64,000 nt of DNA from Ktedonobacteria bacterium (GTDB taxonomy: Bacteria > Chloroflexota > Ktedonobacteria > Ktedonobacterales > JACDGC01). Within the stretch, counting starts at the first letter, position 1; each line of letters starts with the position of its first letter. Under the pieces are notes generated by a model. That model searched no databases, was not told the DNA's origin, and saw nothing but the letters and a program-made list of their open reading frames with translations. Below are positions 17,612 through 24,880 of this stretch, in pieces. The position numbers and the translations under genes are program-made. The stretch lies in assembly GCA_027459785.1 (NCBI GenBank), contig DAIDGU010000038.1, positions 1-64,000 of the forward strand. The letters are read 5' to 3'.

Positions 17612-18610
17612 CTATTCCACCGGCGTCACGTCGAACACTTTCTCCGGCTGCCACTGCCCCGGCCCGTGTGCGGCGAGGATCGCCAGGAAGCGCCCATCGG
17701 CGGTATACGCACGCACGTTCTCCCTCCCACCATCTCCGCTGGTCTGTAGGGGCGTACCCTTGTGGTCGCCCTGGTCCCCCTTGTTGTCGGCCTGGTCCTC
17801 CATGTGGTCGCCCAGGTGGGGTGGGGACACGGCCTGGCCGTTACGCACGCGCTGCTCGTTGGCCGGTCCCAGGATCACGGCGGGGAGATCGAGGACGGCC
17901 TCGTCGGGGGCGTAGAGGTGGTCGCGCCAGGTGTCGTCGGCGAAGGCGGCTGCCAGGTCATCCAGCGTGATGCTGTGGGCGCGGGTGAAGGGGCCGACGC
18001 GCATGCGGATCAGCGCCGCCAGGTGCGCGCCGCAGCCGAAGGCCGCGCCCAGGTCGTGCGCCAGCGAACGAATGTAAGTTCCCTTGCCGCAGGCGACATC
18101 CAGCACCAGCGTCGGCGGCTGCCAGGCGATGATCGTCAGCGCATCGATGCGCACCGGGCGGGGCGCGATCTCGATCTGCGCGCCCGCGCGTGCCAGGTCA
18201 TAGAGGCGCTGGCCGTCGCGCTTGAGCGCGGAATAGAGCGGCGGCACCTGCATGATCACGCCTTGGAAGCGCGGCAGGATCGCCGCGATGGCCGCTTCAT
18301 CCAGATCGGGCGGCAGGGGCATTGTCGCCACGACCTCGCCTTCCGCGTCGTAGGTCGTCGTTGCCACGCCGAAGGTGATGGTGGCGCGATACTCCTTGCC
18401 GGTGGCGCTGAGGTACTCCACCAGGCGCGTCGCCTGGCCCAGACAGACCGGCAACACGCCGACGGCGGCGGGGTCCAGCGTGCCAGCGTGGCCCACACGC
18501 TTCAGCCGCGCCAGCCGGCGCACGCGCGCGACGACATCGTGCGAGGTCCAGCCGGGCGGCTTGTCGATGGCGAAGATGCCCGCGATCTCAGATGGGTTTG
18601 ATGCGGACAA
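17612..18610 (-). CDS. truB: tRNA pseudouridine-55 synthase with in-frame repeat insert
   Basis: 332 residues. Makes psi55 in the T-loop of tRNAs. N-terminal catalytic region AIDKPPGWTSHDVVARVRRL and HAGTLDPAAVGVLPVCLGQA (catalytic Asp in GTLDP), then YRATITFGVATTTYDAEGEV, which is diagnostic. Near the C-terminus, about residues 264-297, there is an extra segment (HLGDHMEDQADNKGDQGDHKG and onward) that corresponds to degenerate tandem copies of the family C repeat; it separates RVRNGQAV from VRAYTADGRFLAIL. The reading frame is kept. Overlaps the accB stop by 23 nt, both reverse strand. Confidence 0.93.
   Translation of the reverse strand: MSASNPSEIAGIFAIDKPPGWTSHDVVARVRRLARLKRVGHAGTLDPAAVGVLPVCLGQATRLVEYLSATGKEYRATITFGVATTTYDAEGEVVATMPLPPDLDEAAIAAILPRFQGVIMQVPPLYSALKRDGQRLYDLARAGAQIEIAPRPVRIDALTIIAWQPPTLVLDVACGKGTYIRSLAHDLGAAFGCGAHLAALIRMRVGPFTRAHSITLDDLAAAFADDTWRDHLYAPDEAVLDLPAVILGPANEQRVRNGQAVSPPHLGDHMEDQADNKGDQGDHKGTPLQTSGDGGRENVRAYTADGRFLAILAAHGPGQWQPEKVFDVTPVE
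17720..17821 (-). repeat. Family C repeat cluster inside truB
   Basis: Starts with TGTAGGGGCGTACCCTTGTG and GTCGCC, then two or three decayed tandem copies of GTGGTCGCCCTGGTCC with period about 21 nt. Encodes the inserted acidic, Asp/His/Lys-rich segment of TruB. Other copies: 20851-20882, 43382-43412, 55214-55246. Confidence 0.75.
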
Positions 18611-19088
18611 GCGGATCGCCCTTCTTAACCAACTGACCGTTTTTGGGCGGGATCGCCACGACCGTCCCGCCGATCTCCGTCTTGATCTCGTTAAAGACCT
18701 TCATCGCTTCCACCATGCATACCACCTGGCCCGGCTGCACCAGGTCGCCCGGTTGCACGAAGGGCGGATCGGCAGGAGACGCTGCCGTGTAAAAGACGCC
18801 CGTCAGCGGGGCCAGCACCGCCAGCGACATCTCTGCCGCCTCGTGCGCCGCGCTCTTGCCCCCTTCTCCACCGCCGCCGGGCAGGGTGCCGGGGGGCGGG
18901 GCTGTTACGGCCAACACCTGCATGGGCCGGCGCTGCAAGCGAATCTTCACCCCTTCTTCTTCAAACTCTAGCTCCGTCACATTGCTGCCGCTCAGCGCCT
19001 CGCTGAGCAGCGTGATCTGTTCCACTAAGGACGGCTCATCGGGGCTGGTGCCGCCTGCCCAGTCCTCTTCCGGTCGCCGGTTACTCAC
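18588..19088 (-). CDS. accB: Biotin carboxyl carrier protein
   Basis: 166 residues. N-terminal helical region (LVEQITLLSEALSGSNVTEL) then VKIRLQRR, a Gly/Pro-rich linker, and a biotinyl domain (GDLVQPGQVVCMVEAMKVFN) with the biotin-attachment Lys about residue 130. It carries the carboxyl group in acetyl-CoA or acyl-CoA carboxylase. The start is GTG at 19088 with AGGAG eight bases upstream. accC is not adjacent; truB overlaps its end. Together with fabF upstream on the same strand this is a fatty-acid synthesis corner. Confidence 0.93.
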   Translation of the reverse strand: MSNRRPEEDWAGGTSPDEPSLVEQITLLSEALSGSNVTELEFEEEGVKIRLQRRPMQVLAVTAPPPGTLPGGGGEGGKSAAHEAAEMSLAVLAPLTGVFYTAASPADPPFVQPGDLVQPGQVVCMVEAMKVFNEIKTEIGGTVVAIPPKNGQLVKKGDPLVRIKPI

Positions 19089-19173
19089 TGCGCCGCTCCT
19101 CTACCAATCAATTGATGTTCGCATGCTAAGTCAGGGGATATGCTATGTGGGATCGACTTAACGTTCCCGCCAC

Positions 19174-20412
19174 CTAGTCTTCCCACTTCTTCACTACCAG
19201 GCAGGCGTTATGGCCACCAAACCCCATGTTGTTCGAGATAGCATACCGCACGTTGGCCTGGCGGGCGGTGTTGGGAATGTAGTCGAGGTCGCATTCGGGG
19301 TCGGGCGTGTGCAGGTTGATTGTCGGCGGCAAGATGCCGTCGCGCAGCGCCAGCAGCGTCACTGCCGCCTCGATGCCGCCAGCCGCGCCGAGCGTGTGAC
19401 CGATCATCGACTTCGTGGAGCTGATCGGCATCTTGTAGGCGTGTTCGCCGAAATAGCCCTTGATCGCTTCCGTCTCGAACTTGTCGTTATACGGCGTCGC
19501 CGTGCCGTGCGCGTTGATGTAGCCGATGTCGGTCGGCGCGATGCCCGCTTTGGCGATGGCGCGGCGGATCGCGCGCTGCAAGCCCTCGCCCGCCGGCGCC
19601 GGCTCGGTGATGTGATAGGCATCCGCTGTCGCGCCATAGCCGATGATTTCACCCAGGATCGTCGCGCCGCGCGCCTGCGCGAATTCCAGGTCTTCCAGGA
19701 TCAGCACGCCCGCGCCCTCGCCCATCACGAAGCCGTCGCGGGTGGCGTCGAAGGGCCGGCTGGCGGTTTCCGGCGAGTCGTTGCGCGTGGAAAGCGCGTG
19801 CATCTGGTCGAAAGCCGCCATGCCCATCGGCGTGATTGCATGCTCCGTGCCGCCCGCGATCATCGCCTTGGCGTCGCCGCGCCGGATGATCTCGAACGAC
19901 TCACCGATGCTGTGCGCGCCGGTGGCACACGCGGAGACGATAGCGTAATTCGGCCCGCCCGCGCCCGTCATGATCGAGATGACGCCGGCTGGCCCGTCGG
20001 CGATATCCATATTGATGAAGAAGGGGCTGACGCGCTCCGGCCCTTTCTCGAAAAGCGTGCGGAACTGCTCGTGTTCAGTATCCAGCCCGCCAACGCCGGA
20101 ACTGACGATGACGCCGACATCGGGGCCGTTTGCGCGCACATCCAGGCCGGACTGCGCCACCGCCTGTTGGGCCGCCGCCACGGCGAAATGCACCACTTTA
20201 TCGTTGCGGCGCTGCTCTTTGCGGTCCATATAGCGCGCCATATCCAGCCCGCGCACCTCGCCAGCGAAGGTTACGTCCAGCCCGGCGGGATCGAAGTTTT
20301 CGATGCGCCGGATGCCTGGCGTCCCCGCGCAGATCGCCGCCCAGGAACTTGCCGTGTCGTTGCCCACGGCTGTCACCATGCCGATGCCTGTCACTACCAC
20401 TCGTGTCGCCAT
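19174..20412 (-). CDS. fabF: 3-oxoacyl-ACP synthase II
   Basis: 412 residues. Elongates fatty acids by condensing malonyl-ACP with acyl-ACP. Catalytic residues are all in place: Cys about 162 in VSACATGAHS, His about 302 in NAHGTATPYND, His about 339 in GHTLGAAGG. The dimer interface segment GVGGLDTEHEQFRTLFEKGP is typical. The start is ATG 20412 (MATRVVVTGIGMVTAVGN) with a GAGG upstream; 20442 is a poorer alternative. Located upstream of accB/truB, separated by 85 nt. Confidence 0.96.
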   Translation of the reverse strand: MATRVVVTGIGMVTAVGNDTASSWAAICAGTPGIRRIENFDPAGLDVTFAGEVRGLDMARYMDRKEQRRNDKVVHFAVAAAQQAVAQSGLDVRANGPDVGVIVSSGVGGLDTEHEQFRTLFEKGPERVSPFFINMDIADGPAGVISIMTGAGGPNYAIVSACATGAHSIGESFEIIRRGDAKAMIAGGTEHAITPMGMAAFDQMHALSTRNDSPETASRPFDATRDGFVMGEGAGVLILEDLEFAQARGATILGEIIGYGATADAYHITEPAPAGEGLQRAIRRAIAKAGIAPTDIGYINAHGTATPYNDKFETEAIKGYFGEHAYKMPISSTKSMIGHTLGAAGGIEAAVTLLALRDGILPPTINLHTPDPECDLDYIPNTARQANVRYAISNNMGFGGHNACLVVKKWED

Positions 20413-20595
20413 AGCTTGCACCTCGCCTATCCCTCTATGCAATTACAGGTTTGTATGCCGTCAATCGCGCGTCTGGTTATGCGCGCATTATAGCATACTG
20501 TGCCGTGGGCAAGGGAGGCGGTGATCGTGGCGGGCGATCCATGTGGCATAATGAAAGGAAAGCAATAGCCTAGAAGTGCAACAGGTACAACACGC

Positions 20596-21528
20596 ATGCC
20601 CGAACTCGCCGAAGTCGAATACGTCGCCCGCCAGTTGCGCGCCAGCGCCATCGGCGCGCTGATCGCTGCCGTGAGTATCAATTGGCCGCGCGCGATCAGT
20701 CATCCATCCCCAGCAGACTTCGTGGCTGAACTGGTGGGGTGCAAGATCACCGGCATCGACCGGCGCGGCAAGCTGCTGCTGGTGGCGCTGGGTCGGCCCC
20801 ACCCCCAGCCCCTCCCCATCGGCGATGGAGAGGGGAGACGGACGGGGGAACAGGGCGACCACAAGGGGCGCCCCTACAGACCGGATGGCGAGGGGGAGAC
20901 AACCGAGGAGGGGTGGTTGACGGTGCATCGGCGCATGTCAGGCAATTTGCGCTTGCTGGAGCCGGCGGAGCCGGACGAGCGGTATCTCATCGTGGATATG
21001 CGCCTGGCGGACGGGCGACGCTTGCAATATAGCGATCCGCGCAAGTTCGGGCGACTGGCCTTCTGGACTTGGGATGAATTGCCCCAGGCGCTGGCGCAGT
21101 ATGGCGCGGAGCCGCTGGCGGCGGACTTCACACCCGAACGGCTGGCGGCGATCCTGCATGGTCGCGTCCGCGCCCTCAAGCCGCTGCTGCTGGATCAGGC
21201 GCACATTGCCGGCCTGGGCAACATCTACGCCGACGAGGCGCTGCACCGCGCGGGGCTGCACCCGCTGCGCAAGGCCGACACGCTGACGCCCGCTGAGATC
21301 GCGCGGCTACGCGACGCCATCGTCACCGTGTTGGAACTGGGCATCGCGCACGGCGGCACGACCTTTGGCCGCCACCAGGGACTATTCGGCGAAGCGGGGC
21401 GCAACGTCGATCACCTGCGGGTGTATCAGCGCGAGGGCCAGCCCTGCGCCACCTGCGGCACACCCATCCAGCGCATCGTCGTGGCCCAGCGCGGCACGCG
21501 CTTCTGCCCGCGCTGCCAACCTGAATAA
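20596..21528 (+). CDS. mutM: Formamidopyrimidine-DNA glycosylase with in-frame repeat insert
   Basis: 310 residues, usual about 270. Removes oxidised purines and nicks the abasic site. Pro2 and Glu3 are present (MPELAEVEYV), the conserved Lys about 59 in RRGKLLLVALG, a helix-two-turn-helix region GLGNIYADEALHRAGLHPLR, and a C-terminal zinc finger CATCGTPIQRI and FCPRC. About residues 67-107 (RPHPQPLPIGDGEG and onward to GEGETTEEGW) match family A and family C repeats and sit between the strands RRGKLLLVAL and LTVHRRMSGNLRL, where other family members have a short hairpin. Frame is kept. Enzyme probably functional as the insert is in a loop. Confidence 0.94.
   Translation: MPELAEVEYVARQLRASAIGALIAAVSINWPRAISHPSPADFVAELVGCKITGIDRRGKLLLVALGRPHPQPLPIGDGEGRRTGEQGDHKGRPYRPDGEGETTEEGWLTVHRRMSGNLRLLEPAEPDERYLIVDMRLADGRRLQYSDPRKFGRLAFWTWDELPQALAQYGAEPLAADFTPERLAAILHGRVRALKPLLLDQAHIAGLGNIYADEALHRAGLHPLRKADTLTPAEIARLRDAIVTVLELGIAHGGTTFGRHQGLFGEAGRNVDHLRVYQREGQPCATCGTPIQRIVVAQRGTRFCPRCQPE
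20794..20916. repeat. Family A left arm plus family C repeat inside mutM
   Basis: GGCCCCACCCCCAGCCCC at 20795 followed by CTCCCCATCGGCGATGG; then GGGCGACCACAAGGGGCGCC at about 20851. Total 123 nt, a multiple of three, with no stop in the mutM frame. The right arm of the family A hairpin is absent. Confidence 0.8.
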
Positions 21529-21530
21529 TC

Positions 21531-21559
21531 TTGCGTTGGGCTTGGCAAGGTGGTATGCT
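21531..21559 (+). promoter_or_regulatory. Candidate promoter of AAA/DUF4435 operon
   Basis: TTGCGT (21531-21536), 17 nt, then TATGCT (21554-21559) with TGG before it, an extended -10. It sits within 33 nt of the ATG at 21592. Confidence 0.4.
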
Positions 21560-21591
21560 GAAAACGAAAAGGCAACTAGAGGATAACTACT

Positions 21592-22899
21592 ATGAGAATC
21601 ACCCACATATCGGTCAAAAAACTCTTCGGCATGTACGACCATACGATCCCCCTCAATCAGGATGATCGCATCACTATCATGCATGGCCCGAACGGGACAG
21701 GCAAGACAACGCTCTTGCGGCTGGTGAACGACGTGTTTAATGGTAACTTTTCTGTTCTGACCACGACTCTTTTTGCAGAGCTTCAAGTCATGTTCACCGA
21801 TCTTTCAACATTGCGTATCATCAAGCAGCAAGTGGAGGAAAATTCATCGCCTTTGATAGTCCTTGAATTCTTTTATGAGAAAAACAAGCAGGAAACTGAG
21901 TACACCAAATGGAAAAGCCATCCTTTTACAGCGCGGGAGCTGTTACCAGATGGTAGTGAAGGAATAAATGTATTTATTTCATCATCGTTGAATGATCCTG
22001 AATTTTTTCAGCGATTGGGAAGAGTGTCCAGACAAGATAATGCTACTTTAGCAACGTGGTTACAAGCATTGTGTCAATCGATCCCCATTGCTTTGATCGA
22101 AACGCAACGGCTATTAAATTTTTCTCCTGAATTGAATAATCGTCGTTCCGCAAGAAACAACGCACGAAAGTGGGAAGAAACAGTAATATTCTTATCCCGC
22201 GACCTCGCCCAATCTATGCAAAAAAAGCTGGCTGAGTCTGTCGCGCTGGCACAAGAGTTAGATCGCACTTTCCCAATACGGTTTGTCAAAAATGGCATTC
22301 ACGGTCATTTAGCGGAGAGTGACTTGCGCGTCAGGCTGGATGATCTCGAAGAAAAACGCCAACGCTTAATCAGTGTTAGTTTGCTTGATTCTGCACGATC
22401 ACAAGATGACACGCTGCTAAGCCAGCAAGGACTCGACGAGAATACACAAGCAGTTCTGGCGGTATACCTGGAAGATACGCAAAAGAAGCTTGCGGTCTTT
22501 GATGATCTCTATAGCAAAATCAACACATTGCGGACGATCATCAACAAACGGTTTTTGAATAAGCGGATGATTATCGACAAAGAGCAAGGCTTCATTTTTG
22601 AAACGCAAGATGGCACACGCCTGGCACCCGCAGATCTTTCTTCGGGCGAACAGCATGAGTTGATCTTGTTCTACGAGTTGCTTTTTCGCATGCCGGCGGG
22701 GTCGCTGATTCTCATCGACGAACCGGAGATCTCGTTGCACGTCGCGTGGCAAGTCGAATTTCTGCGCGATCTGCAAGAGGTTGTGCGACTGGCAGACGTG
22801 GATATCCTGCTGGCGACCCACTCACCCCAAATTATTAATGATCGGTGGGATCTGACGGTGGAATTGAAAGGATCAGCGGGTGAGGCAGTTTCTCAATGA
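21592..22899 (+). CDS. AAA ATPase, PARIS AriA-like
   Basis: 435 residues. Walker A GPNGTGKTT about residues 32-40; ABC-type signature LSSGEQHE about 349; Walker B LILIDEPEISLH about 372-383; H-loop LATHSPQI with His about 410. The layout, with SMC-like/ABC-like signature and a mid-protein helical insertion, fits AAA_15/AAA_21 OLD-like ATPases. It is followed immediately by a DUF4435 protein, which is the pairing known as PARIS (AriA/AriB), an anti-phage system triggered by phage anti-restriction proteins. DNA here is visibly more AT-rich than neighbours, suggesting transfer. ATG 21592 follows AGAGGA. A related pair (Septu-like or Gabija-like) cannot be excluded. Confidence 0.78.
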   Translation: MRITHISVKKLFGMYDHTIPLNQDDRITIMHGPNGTGKTTLLRLVNDVFNGNFSVLTTTLFAELQVMFTDLSTLRIIKQQVEENSSPLIVLEFFYEKNKQETEYTKWKSHPFTARELLPDGSEGINVFISSSLNDPEFFQRLGRVSRQDNATLATWLQALCQSIPIALIETQRLLNFSPELNNRRSARNNARKWEETVIFLSRDLAQSMQKKLAESVALAQELDRTFPIRFVKNGIHGHLAESDLRVRLDDLEEKRQRLISVSLLDSARSQDDTLLSQQGLDENTQAVLAVYLEDTQKKLAVFDDLYSKINTLRTIINKRFLNKRMIIDKEQGFIFETQDGTRLAPADLSSGEQHELILFYELLFRMPAGSLILIDEPEISLHVAWQVEFLRDLQEVVRLADVDILLATHSPQIINDRWDLTVELKGSAGEAVSQ

Positions 22900-23752
22900 G
22901 CATGGCCATGCAAACGAGATCCGCATGCTCCGTTCGCAGTTCCAGGGCGCGTTCCTTATCGTTGAAGGGGATACCGATCAGCGATTATTTAAGCGTTTTG
23001 TCGATCAGGAAAGTTGTCAGATTCGCGTGACGAATGGTAAAGAGAAGGCGCTCAAGGTCATGGATATCCTCGAACGCGATCAATTCGCCGGCATCCTGGC
23101 GATCCTCGACGCGGATTTCCTTTTCGTGGAGCAAGCTATTCCCCCATCGCCCAATATTTTGCTGACGGACTTTCACGATCTGGAAATGCTGATCATACTC
23201 TCGCCCGCCTTCAGTAAAGTGCTGGAAGAATATGGTTCCGCGACAAAGATTGCACAGTTTGCGCAACGAACCGGCCAGGATGTGCGAGGCTATCTGCTGG
23301 AACTGGGGGCGCACCTGGGTTATCTGCGTTGGCACTCGTTGCAGGCAAACCTGGCACTGAAATTTGAGGATTTGGATTACACCAAATTTATCACACGCAG
23401 CGACATGAGCATCAACCATACAGCTATGATTCGTACCGCGAAAAATCACTCCCAGAAACAAGGACTTGACGAAGCGCAATTGCAGCAATCGCTCCAAGAG
23501 CTAACGGCCCTTGGTCACGATCTTGCCCAGATCTGTTGCGGGCATGATGTCATCGCCATTCTCGCACTGGGTTTGTGTAAAGTGTGGGGGTCGTATGATG
23601 CACATGAACTACCCGCCGACGCGCTTGAGCGTATTATGCGCGTTGCCTATGAAACCAACCACTTTCAGCAAACTAGGCTGTACGCGGCCATCCAAACATG
23701 GGAGCGCGCCAACGTTCCCTTTGTAATACTTGCCAGAGGTTTCACAGCATGA
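22880..23752 (+). CDS. DUF4435 / TOPRIM-like protein, PARIS AriB-like
   Basis: 290 residues. The N-terminus FLIVEGDTDQRLFKRF (Glu about 29, Asp 31, Asp 33) and AGILAILDADF (Asp about 77, 79) form the TOPRIM-like metal site; TDFHDLEMLIIL about 96-107 is a DUF4435 hallmark. In PARIS the AriB effector is a TOPRIM nuclease released by AriA. The start is GTG 22880 with AAAGGA seven bases upstream, giving a 20-nt overlap with the ATPase gene, strong evidence that the two work together. Stop overlaps the start of the histidine phosphatase by four bases. Confidence 0.78.
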   Translation: MRQFLNEHGHANEIRMLRSQFQGAFLIVEGDTDQRLFKRFVDQESCQIRVTNGKEKALKVMDILERDQFAGILAILDADFLFVEQAIPPSPNILLTDFHDLEMLIILSPAFSKVLEEYGSATKIAQFAQRTGQDVRGYLLELGAHLGYLRWHSLQANLALKFEDLDYTKFITRSDMSINHTAMIRTAKNHSQKQGLDEAQLQQSLQELTALGHDLAQICCGHDVIAILALGLCKVWGSYDAHELPADALERIMRVAYETNHFQQTRLYAAIQTWERANVPFVILARGFTA

Positions 23753-24480
23753 CCGAACTCTATCTCATTCGGCATGGCGAAGCGGTCGCCAATGTCGAAC
23801 CTATCGTCGCTGGCATGCAGGGCGACGCCGGCCTGACGCCGCTGGGCGTGGCCCAGGCGGAGGCGCTGCGCGACCGCCTGGCGGCGACCGGCGAGATCGC
23901 CGCCGATGTGCTGATCGCCAGCACCCTGCCGCGCGCGAAGCAGACGGCAGCGATCATCGCGCCCGCGCTGGGGCTGCCGATCATCTTCGATGACGACGTG
24001 CAGGAGATGCGTGTGGGCGAGGCGGACGGCATGAGCGTCGGCGAACTGAAGGCGCGTTTCGGCCTACCGGATTTTCGTGCTGAACCCTTTCGCCCTATCG
24101 CGCCCGGCGGCGAGTTCTGGGGCCAGTTCGTCATGCGCGTGGCGCTGGCGCTGGATCGTATCACGCGCGAACACGCGGGCCAAACCATCGTGGTCGTCTG
24201 TCACGGTGGCGTCATCGATAGCTCGCTCATCGCGCACTTCAATCTGCCGATCTTGCTGCCGCCGACCGTTCGTGTGGATACGCACAACACCTCGATCACC
24301 CACTGGCGACGCGCGCCCGGCGATGATGGCCACCTGATCTGGACGCTGCTCGGCTACAACGACGCCACCCACTTGCGCGCCGTGGGCCGCAATGACCATG
24401 TCTCCTGGGGCGATGTGCCGCCCGCGCCGCTGGACGAAGCGGAGCATCCGGCAGTGCCGCTGCCGCTGGACGCGGAATAG
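23749..24480 (+). CDS. Histidine phosphatase family protein (phosphoglycerate mutase-like)
   Basis: 243 residues. The RHG signature is YLIRHGEAVANVEPI (His about 9), second catalytic His in VVVCHGGVIDSS, and LIASTLPRAKQTAAIIAPAL between them. Substrate cannot be read from sequence. ATG 23749 forms ATGA overlap with the DUF4435 gene, so it would be translated from the same mRNA, although its base composition is GC-rich like the host genome rather than like the two genes before it. Whether it belongs to the defence system or is simply downstream is open. Confidence 0.9.
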   Translation: MTELYLIRHGEAVANVEPIVAGMQGDAGLTPLGVAQAEALRDRLAATGEIAADVLIASTLPRAKQTAAIIAPALGLPIIFDDDVQEMRVGEADGMSVGELKARFGLPDFRAEPFRPIAPGGEFWGQFVMRVALALDRITREHAGQTIVVVCHGGVIDSSLIAHFNLPILLPPTVRVDTHNTSITHWRRAPGDDGHLIWTLLGYNDATHLRAVGRNDHVSWGDVPPAPLDEAEHPAVPLPLDAE

Positions 24481-24543
24481 CGGGGTGGAGCGGCGGGCAA
24501 GCGGGGCGATGACGAGCGGGCGAGACGGGGGGCAAGCGGGACG

Positions 24544-24668
24544 GCGGGCGGTTGAAACCGCGCCTAGGGGCGTGCCGCCACAAAACCCGCCGTCGCGGGT
24601 TAGGCTCTCAGTCCACGCAGGTGGACTTCGTAGCCGCCAGGCTCTTAGGCGCGGTTTCAACCGCCGGC
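24544..24668. repeat. MITE-like repeat, family D
   Basis: 125 nt with inverted ends: GGCGGTTGAAACCGCGCCTA at left and its complement (TAGGCGCGGTTTCAACCGCC) at right. The interior has GTCCACGCAGGTGGAC and CCGCCGTCGCGG palindromes. Further copies: 38884-39006 (complete), 33261-33375 and 34442-34505 (partial). No transposase is associated. Confidence 0.85.
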
Positions 24669-24732
24669 CCGTCCCGTCGATATCTACAACCGTTCGCGCG
24701 TCTCAGTTGTCTCCCAACCGTTCGCCGTCCCC

Positions 24733-24880
24733 GGCGCGGTTTATACCCTTTTACAATTTACCCTGGACACGCTCGCTTCTAGCCCGAAGGGGTTCCTTTT
24801 CCGAGCCGGGGGGTTCAGCCCCCGGCATGCTGGCGGCGCATGTCCGCCCTATGTTGTAAAACCTCATCAACCGCCGGCGC
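24733..24880 (-). repeat. Repeat family E, copy overlapping polX stop
   Basis: On the reverse strand it begins within the last polX codons (GCCGGCGGTTGATGAGG), continues TTTTACAACATAGGGCGGAC, has a GC-rich hairpin CCGGGGGCTGAACCCCCCGG in the middle and ends near TGTAAAAGGGTATAAA. The copy at 55038-55186 has the same organisation. The gap 24481-24866 contains only repeats. Confidence 0.8.

Noticed and set aside
22417-23497. Reverse-strand frames under the AAA/DUF4435 genes
   Set aside because: No family similarity; the forward frames have complete motif sets.
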